From positions 105,554-169,553 of the forward strand of contig NZ_FRAA01000009.1 in NCBI RefSeq assembly GCF_900142205.1: a stretch of DNA of 64,000 bases. The letters run 5' to 3'. The DNA comes from Reichenbachiella agariperforans. GTDB lineage: Bacteria; Bacteroidota; Bacteroidia; Cytophagales; Cyclobacteriaceae. Below, piece after piece: positions 35,193 to 45,494 of this stretch. The notes below the pieces were generated by a model that was not told where the DNA came from, ran no database searches, and saw only the letters and a list, made by a program, of their open reading frames with translations. Position 1 is the first letter of the stretch. The number at the start of each line of letters is the position of its first letter. Made by a program: the position numbers and the translations under genes.

Positions 35193-36419
35193 TCAAGCCT
35201 CTTCGCTACCAACAGAACCGGTCTCACTCGGGAGCAAATGATAGACTTTGTCAGGAGTTAGCCCCGGTTCATCCTGATGTGAAACGTAGAGGATGGCCGT
35301 ATTACTTTCCTTAGCGATCTTATTGATCAGAGCAGTCATTAGCCCTGTATTGGCATCATCCAGATCAGAGGTAGGTTCATCTAATATCAACAGTGGCGGG
35401 TGCTTGACCATCGCCCGAACGATGAGTACGAGTCGCCTCCATCCTATCGGTAAATCTACGAATGGCTTATCTTTCTTTTCTTTGAGACCTATCAAATCCA
35501 GCCAAGCCTCTGTGCGTTTGCGCTGCAGCTCTGTAGGTCTATCATAGAGTCCCACAGAATCATAGTACCCTGATATGATCATATACTCGATACTCTGGTT
35601 TCGCCAAAACTCATAGGTCATCGTAGAAGTATAGTATCCAATATTTCGTTTGATATCCCAAACAGACTCCCCGCTTCCCTTCTGATAGCCAAACAAACGA
35701 ATATCCTGACCAAATGCTTTTGGGTTATCGCCTGTGATCATCGTAAGTAACGTCGTCTTACCTGCGCCATTGGGACCTTTGAGTTGCCAAAACTCTCCTC
35801 TCTTGATCTCCCAACTGATATGTTGCAAAATACAACGGTCACCATAGGAGACTTTCACATCTTTCATGTAGATAAGCACCTCTTCGTTCAATATCACTGG
35901 ACTGATCGGCGCAGGGATTTCTTGGTCAAAATTAACTTCTACACTACCCTCCGTATTAGCGACGAGAGGAATCAGTTGCCCATTCTCATAACACAAACTC
36001 TCATCAGCAAAGGTTAGAAAATCACGCCTACGACTGACAACATTGATCATAGATACAGTATCAGACTGCACCTCTATCTGCACCATCAACGCTTCTCTTC
36101 CTGCTATGTCAAGACTATCTAGCGGGTTGTCCAGCACGATAGCCTTAGGCTTACTTTTGAGGATATGTGCCAACAAAGCACGCTTTCGCTCACCGCTAGA
36201 CATAGACTTGAGCGTCTGCCCTCTATCATTGGTTACTTCATATATATCATGCACTTCTTCCTCCCTGATATATTTGGCAAGTGCTATGGCAGAATAGAGT
36301 ACGGTCTCTTTGCCATTGACATCAGGTAAGATCACTGACTGACTGCTCAGTTTCTTGATCAACTCTTCTTTCCCTGCTCCATTCGGAACTAAGATATTCC
36401 AGTGTTTTGTTTTGCTCAT
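35193..36419 (-). CDS. tandem ABC ATPase (ModF/PhrA-like), first domain degenerate
   Basis: 408 residues with two ABC domains and no membrane segment. The second domain is complete: Walker A GPNGAGKTT (about 215), Walker B LLILDEPTSDLD and an H-loop (YVSHQDE). The first domain has a weakened Walker A, PNGAGKEE at 11-18 (Glu instead of Ser/Thr), and Walker B IVLDNPLDSLD with Asn at the catalytic Glu position, though its signature MSSGERKRALL is intact. ModF and PhrA proteins share this tandem layout; their role is unclear. No permease partner is adjacent. Confidence 0.85.
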   Translation of the reverse strand: MSKTKHWNILVPNGAGKEELIKKLSSQSVILPDVNGKETVLYSAIALAKYIREEEVHDIYEVTNDRGQTLKSMSSGERKRALLAHILKSKPKAIVLDNPLDSLDIAGREALMVQIEVQSDTVSMINVVSRRRDFLTFADESLCYENGQLIPLVANTEGSVEVNFDQEIPAPISPVILNEEVLIYMKDVKVSYGDRCILQHISWEIKRGEFWQLKGPNGAGKTTLLTMITGDNPKAFGQDIRLFGYQKGSGESVWDIKRNIGYYTSTMTYEFWRNQSIEYMIISGYYDSVGLYDRPTELQRKRTEAWLDLIGLKEKKDKPFVDLPIGWRRLVLIVRAMVKHPPLLILDEPTSDLDDANTGLMTALINKIAKESNTAILYVSHQDEPGLTPDKVYHLLPSETGSVGSEEA

Positions 36420-36559
36420 CTAATCGCTAAGATAGAATCCCTTCCATTAATTTTTAACTCCTCTTGTAATAAAAGCTAGGTCAACTTCGTCCAATGAACA
36501 AAATAGGATTTTAAACGACAGCAACGAAGAACTGGCTATCCTGCTAAAACGCAAACAAC

Positions 36560-38983
36560 ATGCTCAAAAACTACTACATCACCGCGATAAGAAACCTCCA
36601 GAAGCACCAGAGCTACTTCATTCTCAATATCAGTGGTCTTGCCATCGGTATCGCCAGCTTCATTTTTATATCCTTGTACATATACAATGAACTAAGCTAT
36701 GACACCTTCCATAGCAACGCCCAAAACACCTACCGTGTGCATGTCGCTGGGCAAGCCATGGGACAAAGCATGGACATGGCTGTCTCTGCCTCTCCTATGT
36801 CAAAGGCGCTCGTCAACGACTACCCAGAAGTCGACAAAGTAACTCGGGTCAAAGAAAGTGGTGCCTGGTATATCGGCTATGGAGACAAAAAATTCAACGA
36901 AGACGGCGTACTATTTGCGGATTCCAGCTTTTTCGATGTATTTGATTTCAACTTACTAGCGGGAGACCCAAAAACGGCTTTGGTTCACCCCAGGTCCATG
37001 ATATTAACCGAATCCTATGCGAAAAAATACTTTGGAAATGAAAACCCCATGGGCAAAAAAATCACCGTAGAACAAGACACTATCTTCTATACCGTCACAG
37101 GTGTCCTAGCAGACATTCCTGATCACTCTCACATACATTTTGACATGCTAGGCTCGATTAGCACCTATAAATTTTGGGACAACAATCAATGGGTATCACA
37201 TAACTTCTACACATACCTCACACTGAACCCGAATGCAGATCGAACGCACTTTGAATCCAAAATGCAAACTATGGTCACCAAATACATGGGGCCTCAAATA
37301 GAACAGTTCTTAGGAATCACGATGGATGAGTTCGGCGCGTCAGGCAATTCGTTTCGTTATTACCTCATGCCCCTAGAAGACATTCACCTTTACTCTGACT
37401 CAGACAGTGAATTGGAGGCCAACAGTGACATCTCATATATCTACATCTATAGCCTGATCGCTATCATTCTACTATTCATTGCGGTGATTAACTTCGTCAA
37501 CCTAGCCACAGCACAGTCCTCCTCGCGTGCCAAGGAAGTCGGGGTTCGCAAAGTATCGGGTTCGTCTAGACAAGGGTTAATTTTTCAATTTATTTTCGAG
37601 TCCATCATCCTATCCTTACTCTCAACTGCTGTAGCTTATATATTGATCGTGTTCCTCATGCCCTACTTTACGGCCCTCATTGGCAAAGAGCTGTCGATAG
37701 ACATGACGACTAACTATATCGCATGGCTCATTATGCTCGGATTGGCAGTTGTCATCGGTATACTGGCAGGATTCTATCCAGCATTTGTATTGGCAGCATT
37801 CAAACCAGCACAGGTACTCAAAGGCAGCTACCGTTCTGGAGTCAAATCAGGCTGGCTGAGAAACCTGTTGGTGATCGTGCAGTTCACAGCATCCATCGTG
37901 ATTATCATCGGTACGGTGGTCGTCTACAGCCAAACCAACTATATGATGACTAAGAACCTTGGTTTTGATAAAGAACAAGTAGTCGTCATCAGGCGTCCAG
38001 ATGTGCTACGAGCCAATCTCGAACTCTTCAAAACGCGTATACTCCAAAACCCAAACGTCAGTGCAGTAGCCAACTCCGTCTCTATACCAGGCAAGGATCG
38101 CTACAACAACAATGCATTCATCAAAGAAGAAGAGCCTGAGCTACCCTATATTTTGTATCAAAACAATGTGAGTTATGGCTATGGGGAATTGATGGGACTG
38201 AAATTAACGCAAGGAAGATTCTTCTCTAGAGACTATCCCAGCGACTCGAGTGCTGTAGTGATCAACGAAGCGACTGTCAAATCACTAGGATATGATGAGC
38301 CACTTGGCAAACGTTTTATCAACAAAAACCGGGATGGTAGCATAGACTACTTGACGATAATTGGAGTCGTAGAAGACTACCACATTGAATCACTACATCG
38401 ACAGATTCCTCCTACTATACTGACACTGATGCCTGGCAACCTCGAAGGTTATGCTATTGTCAAAATCAACACGACAAACAACGTAAATGAGACAATTAGT
38501 TACATAGAATCGACTTGGTATGACCACAGTTATGGCAAGCCCTTTCAGTATTTTTTCTTTGAAGAGGACTATCAAAAACTATATAAATCTGAATCTACCA
38601 CAGGCCAAGTCTTTTTGGTATTTGCTGTGCTATCAATATTCATTGCATGTTTGGGGTTAATAGGTCTCATCACCTACACCTTGGCGATTCGCAAAAAAGA
38701 GATAGGTATCCGCAAAGTCCTAGGAGCAAGCACCCAATCTCTCGTTCAACTACTATCTACGGAAATCATTAAACTGATTGCGGTTTCCACACTGATCGCT
38801 TGGCCTTTGGCCTACTTTGCTACAGACTACTGGCTACAGAATTTTGCGAGTCGTCTCAGCGTCAGTCCTTGGACCTATATACTCGCCACTCTAGTCGTCT
38901 TCTTGATCGGTTCGATTGCCATTAGTTTTCAAACCATCCGTGCTTCATTGAAAAATCCAGTCGAAGCGTTAAGACAAGATTAG
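36560..38983 (+). CDS. FtsX-like ABC permease (MacB type)
   Basis: 807 residues. One N-terminal span (about 20-42) precedes a large periplasmic domain with the pattern RVKESGAWYIGYGDKKF. A bundle of three spans, a second periplasmic domain and three C-terminal spans follow, so the protein holds two FtsX-like domains. The conserved NFVNLATAQSSSRAKEVGVRK, in part RAKEVGVRKVSG, and RKKEIGIRKVLGASTQ mark the cytoplasmic coupling helices. Such double-FtsX permeases of Bacteroidota usually work with a MacB-type ATPase in export of lipids, peptides or siderophores. No ATPase gene is adjacent; the double-NBD protein upstream is a different type. Confidence 0.9.
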   Translation: MLKNYYITAIRNLQKHQSYFILNISGLAIGIASFIFISLYIYNELSYDTFHSNAQNTYRVHVAGQAMGQSMDMAVSASPMSKALVNDYPEVDKVTRVKESGAWYIGYGDKKFNEDGVLFADSSFFDVFDFNLLAGDPKTALVHPRSMILTESYAKKYFGNENPMGKKITVEQDTIFYTVTGVLADIPDHSHIHFDMLGSISTYKFWDNNQWVSHNFYTYLTLNPNADRTHFESKMQTMVTKYMGPQIEQFLGITMDEFGASGNSFRYYLMPLEDIHLYSDSDSELEANSDISYIYIYSLIAIILLFIAVINFVNLATAQSSSRAKEVGVRKVSGSSRQGLIFQFIFESIILSLLSTAVAYILIVFLMPYFTALIGKELSIDMTTNYIAWLIMLGLAVVIGILAGFYPAFVLAAFKPAQVLKGSYRSGVKSGWLRNLLVIVQFTASIVIIIGTVVVYSQTNYMMTKNLGFDKEQVVVIRRPDVLRANLELFKTRILQNPNVSAVANSVSIPGKDRYNNNAFIKEEEPELPYILYQNNVSYGYGELMGLKLTQGRFFSRDYPSDSSAVVINEATVKSLGYDEPLGKRFINKNRDGSIDYLTIIGVVEDYHIESLHRQIPPTILTLMPGNLEGYAIVKINTTNNVNETISYIESTWYDHSYGKPFQYFFFEEDYQKLYKSESTTGQVFLVFAVLSIFIACLGLIGLITYTLAIRKKEIGIRKVLGASTQSLVQLLSTEIIKLIAVSTLIAWPLAYFATDYWLQNFASRLSVSPWTYILATLVVFLIGSIAISFQTIRASLKNPVEALRQD

Positions 38984-39114
38984 AACTACACTGTCATAAG
39001 CCTCACAGTATTAGAATGTGATTAGACTTCAATTAATTAGTCCAAACAGACATGTTTTTTGCGCCCTTTGAATTAATTTTCTACATAGTTAACAGCAAAT
39101 AAAATATTAGACCA

Positions 39115-39684
39115 ATGAATTCACAAGAAGCACTTAGTAGACTAAAAGACGGTAACGCCAGATTCGTATCAGGTAAACCAACAGCCGCCACACAAAACCA
39201 AGACGCAAGACAGCACTTGACTGAAGGTCAAAGCCCTTATGCAATCATCCTATCATGTGCAGATAGCCGTGTTGCACCAGAGCTCGCATTCGATACAGGT
39301 CTCGGAGAACTCTTTATACTCAGAGTAGCTGGAAATGTGGCCAATACCTCTACTATTGCTAGTATAGAATATGCAGTCGCTAATCTAGGGACTAAACTAA
39401 TCGTATCTATGGGACATGAAAGTTGTGGTGCAGTTGGTGCAGCAGTTGCTGGCGGAGACAATGGCCCCAACTTAAACAAACTCGTGAGTTACATCCAGCC
39501 TTCGGTTGACAAACTCGGTAAAGATGCTCCTGTAACGGATATAATCAAAGAAAATGCAAATCACTCGATCGCGACTTTGCTTGAAAAATCAGACATTATC
39601 AAAAATGCGGTAAAAAATGATGGCTTGGAATTAGTCTCTGGCTACTACAGCCTATCGACTGGCGAAGTAGAGTTTGGATTCTAA
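39115..39684 (+). CDS. beta-class carbonic anhydrase
   Basis: 189 residues, a compact beta-carbonic anhydrase interconverting CO2 and bicarbonate. The zinc ligands are Cys48 (in CADSR), His101 and Cys104 (in GHESCGAVG); Asp50 and Arg52 form the conserved dyad. No signal peptide, so it is cytoplasmic. The start ATG is supported by the family N-terminus (ALSRLKDGNARF). The gene is alone and followed by a strong terminator. Confidence 0.94.
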   Translation: MNSQEALSRLKDGNARFVSGKPTAATQNQDARQHLTEGQSPYAIILSCADSRVAPELAFDTGLGELFILRVAGNVANTSTIASIEYAVANLGTKLIVSMGHESCGAVGAAVAGGDNGPNLNKLVSYIQPSVDKLGKDAPVTDIIKENANHSIATLLEKSDIIKNAVKNDGLELVSGYYSLSTGEVEFGF

Positions 39685-39700
39685 AACTCCTATTTCACAG

Positions 39701-39746
39701 TAAAACAAAAAGAGGCTTCCCTGAAGGGAAGCCTCTTTTTGTTTTA
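39701..39746 (+). terminator. intrinsic terminator after carbonic anhydrase
   Basis: AAACAAAAAGAGGCTTCCCT and AGGGAAGCCTCTTTTTGTTT pair fully around GA, a very stable hairpin rich in A on one side and T on the other. It should stop transcription from both directions, serving the carbonic anhydrase and, on the minus strand, the barrel gene that ends at 39793. Confidence 0.9.
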
Positions 39747-39792
39747 TCAATATTTGCATCTACTGAATAAGCTCAGTAGGTACTTGTCATTC

Positions 39793-40308
39793 TTAGTTCT
39801 GTCCGAATACATATCTCGCCATTACTCCAGCACCAAACGGCTCAATGAATGTATCTTCTACTATCCAAAAAGTGGGTCTAACATCTACACCTACTGCCAA
39901 TGGAAAATCAAAATGATACTCTAATCCAAACTCAGCACTAACACCAAATAAGAATACACTATCATCATAATCATCATAGTGATAGAAACCACCATTACCA
40001 CCAACAAACATAGATGGTCCAGCACCAATGTACCAATTAAATCCATCCTCTCCACCAATAGTCAATGGCTTATAAAAGAAGTCCCAAAGTAAATCTGCAC
40101 CAAAACCAAAACTATCATTGTAGCCAGGGTGTCTGTCTACTCCAAAAGAAACATTACCATGTAGTCTGCTAAATTCGCCTAAAGAGAATACCGCATCAAC
40201 TGCAACATTATTCCCTCCAACATCACCTACTCTACCACCTATCTCTTGTGCTCGTAAGCCTGCTCCTGTCGTTATTATTAAAGCTATTGCTACTAATATT
40301 TTTTTCAT
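39793..40308 (-). CDS. small outer-membrane beta-barrel protein
   Basis: 171 residues. A signal peptide ends GLRAQ (about residue 21). The mature part alternates Gly-rich turns and aromatic strands (FGADLLWDFFYKPL, GLEYHFDFPLAVGVDVRP) and ends in VMARYVFGQN, with a near-terminal Phe, typical of an eight-strand OmpW or OmpA-like barrel. No ligand or role can be named. Confidence 0.72.
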   Translation of the reverse strand: MKKILVAIALIITTGAGLRAQEIGGRVGDVGGNNVAVDAVFSLGEFSRLHGNVSFGVDRHPGYNDSFGFGADLLWDFFYKPLTIGGEDGFNWYIGAGPSMFVGGNGGFYHYDDYDDSVFLFGVSAEFGLEYHFDFPLAVGVDVRPTFWIVEDTFIEPFGAGVMARYVFGQN

Positions 40309-40388
40309 GATTGAATTTTATTAAGTGAATTAATTAGTAGCAAAACTAGTCATCTCACAGGATTAAACTATAAACAATCCAATAGAAA

Positions 40389-41885
40389 TTAGGATTCTAA
40401 GGCAATATCTTCAGCCCCATGAGTGAGTTTTTTGAGTTTCCTCAAGAAGACGACCAATAGCAGACCAAACACTACCGAGAAGATTCCAATCCCAGCAAAA
40501 ACCTCATACTCCCCAAAATGTGAAGCTGATTCTCCCAGTAGACCTGCAACCTTGTTACCTAGACCTGTCATCGCAAAATAAAGGCCCATCATGATCGACC
40601 CATATTTGACAGGAGCCAACTTTGTCACAAAAGAAAGCGATACTGGAGACAAACATAATTCGCCTACTGTATGAAGTAAGTAAGCCCCTACGATCCACCA
40701 CATACTCGCCAGATTCCCTCCCGACGCTTGGATCGTAGCGCCGACCATGAGTACAAAACCTAACCCCATGATCATGTTGCCAGTAGCCATTTTGAATAGT
40801 GCAGAGTCTTCCTTGCCTTTGTTACTCATCCATGCCCAAAAACCAGCCACAGGAATACCAAACAAAAGAATAAAGCCTGGATTGAAAAACTGGAACTGCG
40901 CAGCTGTCATCTCAAACCACCCAAACACACTTTTGTCCGTCTTTTGATCTGTGTAGAGATTCATCAAACCACCTGCTTGTTCAAATGCACCAAAAAATGC
41001 AATCACCATGAGAAAGGATATCAATAACACCACTACTCTATCTCTCTCTATCTTATTGAGTTCATATTTATAAATATTGATCCCAACACCCAAAAACACC
41101 GATGCGATAATAATCATCACCCCAAAGAGATAACTCACATCCACAAAAACATAAGCTCCGAGCATTGCGACCAATGCGATCACGATTATAGACAAAGGGT
41201 TTTGTTTAAGCCGTGCAAGGTGAACCGATTGATCGGGCAAAGCCTCCTCTATTGATTCTGATTTTTTCAACTCTCCTATACCTTCGAGATATTTTCCGCC
41301 CAACATAAATTGAATTTGACCAAAAAGCATCCCTATACCAGCCAATCCAAATCCCCAGTGCCAACCATATACCTGACCTACATATCCGACGATCAGCGAA
41401 GATAACGCCGAACCTAGATTGATCCCCATATAAAATATCGTAAAGCCTTTGTCACGGCGTGGATCCCCTTGCTTATACAATTGTCCCACCATAGTCGAGA
41501 TATTGGCCTTGAGTGCGCCGACTCCCAGAACTATCAATGTAATCGCGGCATAGAACACCATCTCACCAGGCAGCGCCATGACACCATGACCGAGCACCAA
41601 TAGTCCACCACCTATCATGACGGCTTTCTTTTGACCTACAAATTTATCGGCGAGTATTCCTCCTGGAATCCCCATGATGTAGACCATCATTGTATATGTA
41701 CCATAAAGGGACAGCGCCTCTACTTGGCTCCACCCAAACCCTCCGTTGGCTATATCATCTACCAAGTAGAGCACGAGCAATCCGCGCATTCCGTAGTAAC
41801 TGAAACGCTCCCACATTTCCGTAAAGAACAATACAGTCAATCCCCTCGGGTGACCAAACAATTTCTTTTCTCTCAAATCTTCCAT
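40389..41885 (-). CDS. POT-family peptide:proton symporter
   Basis: 498 residues with 12-14 membrane spans. It has the POT signatures FFTEMWERFSYYGMRGLLVLYL, in part ERFSYYGMRGLL, and the segment TIFYMGINLGSALSS. The ExxER-type motif of proton coupling (EMWERF, Glu near residue 24) is present. These transporters take up di- and tripeptides using the proton gradient. It is single, with an 80-bp gap to the HTTM gene's stop on the same strand. Confidence 0.92.
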   Translation of the reverse strand: MEDLREKKLFGHPRGLTVLFFTEMWERFSYYGMRGLLVLYLVDDIANGGFGWSQVEALSLYGTYTMMVYIMGIPGGILADKFVGQKKAVMIGGGLLVLGHGVMALPGEMVFYAAITLIVLGVGALKANISTMVGQLYKQGDPRRDKGFTIFYMGINLGSALSSLIVGYVGQVYGWHWGFGLAGIGMLFGQIQFMLGGKYLEGIGELKKSESIEEALPDQSVHLARLKQNPLSIIVIALVAMLGAYVFVDVSYLFGVMIIIASVFLGVGINIYKYELNKIERDRVVVLLISFLMVIAFFGAFEQAGGLMNLYTDQKTDKSVFGWFEMTAAQFQFFNPGFILLFGIPVAGFWAWMSNKGKEDSALFKMATGNMIMGLGFVLMVGATIQASGGNLASMWWIVGAYLLHTVGELCLSPVSLSFVTKLAPVKYGSIMMGLYFAMTGLGNKVAGLLGESASHFGEYEVFAGIGIFSVVFGLLLVVFLRKLKKLTHGAEDIALES

Positions 41886-41961
41886 CTTATCTTTTTGGGT
41901 TGTAATCGATCGCCAAAATAGTAAGAATTTACCTGAAATAATAAAAGCTTTTTATAATCGG

Positions 41962-43383
41962 TCAATCAACGCTTTTGACCTTTCGATATGCTAGGCGTTT
42001 CTTCTGCACTGGTGTAAAATTACCGCCAGGCAGTATCTCCTCACTCATGTAATATATCGCAGCATCTTTAACAGGATTTTCTCTATGATTTTCGTTCCAT
42101 GACTGCATCGCCCAGTCCAAATATTTCGTGCGAGAAACGCCTCTTCCAGTTCGTAGATTCTTATAGAACTTTCTCTGTCTGTGATTAGGATACATAGCCG
42201 AACAGACTGCTGGTTTTTTCCAAGTGACCGAATCTCCACCCTGCAAGAAATCAACCCAAGTCCCATCCGAAAGTTGTGCTTCGATCACTAGCCATCCGTC
42301 AGATTTCTTAGGACCACCAAACAAATTCCAGCTTTGGTTAAGACGAGATTGGCGAACAAATCGAGACAAATGTGTCTGATACGGAATGACCTTTTTAGAC
42401 CTCATCCCACTATAGATCATCACAAACAAAAACAGGCTTGCTGCGATAAAACTCCAGCGTCCCCTCCAGTGAGACTGAAATTCAATATTGTACTTATCCC
42501 ATATTTTACTCGATCTATCTCTTCGAGTAAACCACTCCCAAAATCCAGAAGGAATAACCGCCACCCATAAGATCATCCCTAGCCAAGGAAACATTCCAAG
42601 CTCCATAAACCAGAACAAACCAAAATGAAAAAGCACATAAGAGATCACCAATACAGCCCTCATGATACCACGATACTTGGGAATCAAAAGTCCCCACCAG
42701 AGGAAGCGTTCAAGAAAAAGGGTGGCATAATTCAACAACCACATCAACCATGAATAACCCAATAAAAATAAAGCACTCTTCTTGGCATAGGTATGAAGAT
42801 TCATACTATAAAAAATTCCAAGCCCATCGAAATTCCAAGTTCCATTATTCTTGGACATTCCCGCCATCGAGTACATCAAAATCAACTGAAGGAGAAACAA
42901 AAAAGTCCATGGAGAACTAAAGCCGAATTGAGATTCTAAGTCAGTCGGTTTTCTGCGAGCATCCATAGACCAAACCTTGGCGATAGGAAGAAAGATAGAC
43001 AAGCAAAGCACGCAAGCCAAGAGCAAATCTCCAGCATTGTTAACCGCCGGGTTTCGCAGCTGCAATGACACTATCAAAACATAAGTAGCAACAGTCGCCC
43101 ACTTGGTAAAAAAACCCAGTGCTATCATCAAAGAAAAAAGTGCAGTAAGCCCAAACAAAAAGTACTGCCAATCAGCAGTACCATACCATGCATGAATAGA
43201 CCCATACATTTTCAAAACATCAGCCGACTGCAACACTCCATCGTCTGTATAAAACATCTCTAAATCCTCGAATCTCACCCAAAGATCTAGTAACACAAAA
43301 ACGCCTAGCAACATCCTAAATACGGCCAAAGACCGTAGATCCATGATCGAAATCCTCTCTAGATATTTACAAAAACGCTTCAT
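41962..43383 (-). CDS. HTTM-domain membrane protein (vitamin K-dependent carboxylase-like)
   Basis: 473 residues. The N-terminal 310 residues form a multi-span HTTM domain (SLAVFRMLLGVFVLLDLWVR onward), the fold of eukaryotic gamma-glutamyl carboxylase membrane parts. The C-terminal 150 residues are soluble (LSDGTWVDFLQGGDS, KFYKNLRTGRG) and basic. Bacterial HTTM proteins of this kind are uncharacterised; carboxylase activity is not established. The gene is single, on the minus strand. Confidence 0.82.
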   Translation of the reverse strand: MKRFCKYLERISIMDLRSLAVFRMLLGVFVLLDLWVRFEDLEMFYTDDGVLQSADVLKMYGSIHAWYGTADWQYFLFGLTALFSLMIALGFFTKWATVATYVLIVSLQLRNPAVNNAGDLLLACVLCLSIFLPIAKVWSMDARRKPTDLESQFGFSSPWTFLFLLQLILMYSMAGMSKNNGTWNFDGLGIFYSMNLHTYAKKSALFLLGYSWLMWLLNYATLFLERFLWWGLLIPKYRGIMRAVLVISYVLFHFGLFWFMELGMFPWLGMILWVAVIPSGFWEWFTRRDRSSKIWDKYNIEFQSHWRGRWSFIAASLFLFVMIYSGMRSKKVIPYQTHLSRFVRQSRLNQSWNLFGGPKKSDGWLVIEAQLSDGTWVDFLQGGDSVTWKKPAVCSAMYPNHRQRKFYKNLRTGRGVSRTKYLDWAMQSWNENHRENPVKDAAIYYMSEEILPGGNFTPVQKKRLAYRKVKSVD

Positions 43384-43512
43384 TTTTAGCTTATTTCACA
43401 ACACTTTCCGAAGAGACACAGCACCTAAAACCTATTATACCAATAGATACTTATAACTATCTGAATAATAGATTTTAAAATCATAATTTTTAGATTAGGC
43501 TAAATTGAATAA

Positions 43513-44283
43513 TCACGCGAATTCACGCATAAATTTAGCCGTCGAAGCGACAGCATCATCTCCCTCTGCTACAGCCTTTACAAAAGCACTCCCTATGATC
43601 CCTCCTTTCGAAAATTTCGTCACTTGATCAAAGGATTCCTTATCCTTGATCCCGAAACCAGTCACCAGAGGATTCTTCAAATTCATCGCTTGGAGTCGTT
43701 TAGCAAAGGCTTCAAAATCTTGGCTGAAATTCTTATTCACACCTGTCGTAGCAGCGGACGAAACCATGTAAATAAAGCTATCCGTATGTTCGTCAATCAA
43801 CCTGATCCTGGCATCTGTAGATGAAGGAGTGATCAGGATAATATTACGCAAACCATAGCGCTCCACGACATCCTTATACTCGCTGATATACTCCTCCACT
43901 GGGAGATCAGGAATGATCAACCCATCCGCTCCTACTTCTTGGCATTTCTGACAAAACTGTTCAAAGCCATATTGTATAATCGGGTTCAAGGAACTCATCA
44001 TAATCAACGGCAAAGACACCTTATCTCTCACGCCTGACAACTGATCAAAAAGCAACTGAACCGACATGCCATTATCTAAAGCTACCGTATTACTATGTTG
44101 TATCGTTGGGCCATCTGCGATCGGGTCTGAAAACGGCACCCCTACTTCGATCATATCCGCTCCACTACGCTCCAACTCTACCAGTACTTTCATGGTATCA
44201 TCCAATTTTGGATATCCTGCGGTAAAGTAGATAGATAAGATATTATCCTTTGATTCCAGTACTGTATTTATTCTATTACTCAT
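43513..44283 (-). CDS. trpA: tryptophan synthase alpha chain
   Basis: 256 residues, slightly short of the usual 265. TrpA cleaves indole-3-glycerol phosphate to indole and glyceraldehyde-3-phosphate. The catalytic Glu is in DMIEVGVPFSDPIADGP and the catalytic Asp in LIIPDLPVEE. The phosphate-binding end GFGIKDKESF is present. It is the last gene of the trpEGDCFBA operon, 21 bp after trpB. No clear terminator is visible behind it. Confidence 0.96.
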   Translation of the reverse strand: MSNRINTVLESKDNILSIYFTAGYPKLDDTMKVLVELERSGADMIEVGVPFSDPIADGPTIQHSNTVALDNGMSVQLLFDQLSGVRDKVSLPLIMMSSLNPIIQYGFEQFCQKCQEVGADGLIIPDLPVEEYISEYKDVVERYGLRNIILITPSSTDARIRLIDEHTDSFIYMVSSAATTGVNKNFSQDFEAFAKRLQAMNLKNPLVTGFGIKDKESFDQVTKFSKGGIIGSAFVKAVAEGDDAVASTAKFMREFA

Positions 44284-44304
44284 CTTCTCTAAGCTTATGA
44301 TCGA

Positions 44305-45486
44305 TTACAAATATTTCAAATAGGTCTCTAAATCTTTGTCCCCTCGACCTGACAAATTCACAACGACATGTTCATCTTTACCAAACTTCGTCTTGTCCAA
44401 AACTGCCAAAGCATGTGAGGATTCTACTGCAGGAATAATCCCTTCCAATTTGCACAATTCCAAGCCAGACTGCATAGCATCTTCATCTGTGATTGCTTGA
44501 TACTCCACACGTCCCGTCTCAAACCAGTGTGCCAGCGCTGGACCAATACCTGGGTAATCCAAGCCCGCAGATATCGAATGTGGCTCTACCACTTGACCAT
44601 CATCGGTCTGCATAAACAAGGTCTTGCTACCATGCAATATCCCACTCACTCCCTTGAAGGTTGCTGCTGCAGTGAAGCCAGATTCGAGCCCTTTACCAGC
44701 TGCCTCTGCGGCGATCAATCGTACCTTTTCTTCCTCCAGAAAATGGTAGAATGCACCCGTTGCATTGCTCCCTCCGCCGACACATGCAATCACCACATCA
44801 GGCAGTTCTGAGCCTGTCTTTTCTTTGAGCTGTTTTCTGATTTCTTCGCTGATCACAGACTGGAACTTAGCAACCATATCTGGGTACGGATGAGGCCCCA
44901 CGACAGAGCCTATGATGTAGTGTGTATCGAAAGGATTTGCAATCCAATACCGCATCGCTTCATTGGTCGCATCCTTGAGTGTTTTCGATCCCGAAGACAC
45001 CGGTACTACCTGCGCACCGAGCATCTTCATTCTACCGACATTCGGAGCTTGGCGTTTCACATCTAACTCCCCCATAAAGACCGTACATTCCAAGCCCATC
45101 AAAGCACAAGCCGTAGCAGTCGCTACCCCATGTTGTCCTGCACCCGTCTCGGCGATAATACGCTTCTTCCCTAGCTTTTTCGCTAAAATAATCTGACCCA
45201 GTGAGTTGTTAATTTTGTGCGCTCCAGTATGGTTCAAATCCTCCCTTTTGAGATAAACATTGGTTTCATATTTCTCTGACAGGCGAGTCGCCAAATACAA
45301 AGGACTCGGTCTACCGACGTAGTCTCTGAGTAAAACATCGAACTCATCCTTAAACTCCTGAGTCCCGATAATATCCAAATATTTCTCTTGCAGCTCAGCT
45401 ACATTGGCTTGCATCATCTCGGGGATAAACGCCCCGCCAAAACTCCCATAATACCCACGTTCGTCGGGGTTCAGACTAGTTTTCAT
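44305..45486 (-). CDS. trpB: tryptophan synthase beta chain
   Basis: 393 residues. TrpB condenses indole with serine using PLP. The PLP lysine is in [12 protein letters not shown] and the phosphate cup in [24 protein letters not shown], the entry motif, and [11 protein letters not shown] at the end are all intact. It partners with TrpA and sits 8 bp after trpF. Sequence is that of the standard TrpB1 type. Confidence 0.97.
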   Translation of the reverse strand: MKTSLNPDERGYYGSFGGAFIPEMMQANVAELQEKYLDIIGTQEFKDEFDVLLRDYVGRPSPLYLATRLSEKYETNVYLKREDLNHTGAHKINNSLGQIILAKKLGKKRIIAETGAGQHGVATATACALMGLECTVFMGELDVKRQAPNVGRMKMLGAQVVPVSSGSKTLKDATNEAMRYWIANPFDTHYIIGSVVGPHPYPDMVAKFQSVISEEIRKQLKEKTGSELPDVVIACVGGGSNATGAFYHFLEEEKVRLIAAEAAGKGLESGFTAAATFKGVSGILHGSKTLFMQTDDGQVVEPHSISAGLDYPGIGPALAHWFETGRVEYQAITDEDAMQSGLELCKLEGIIPAVESSHALAVLDKTKFGKDEHVVVNLSGRGDKDLETYLKYL

Positions 45487-45494
45487 ATCTTCTA

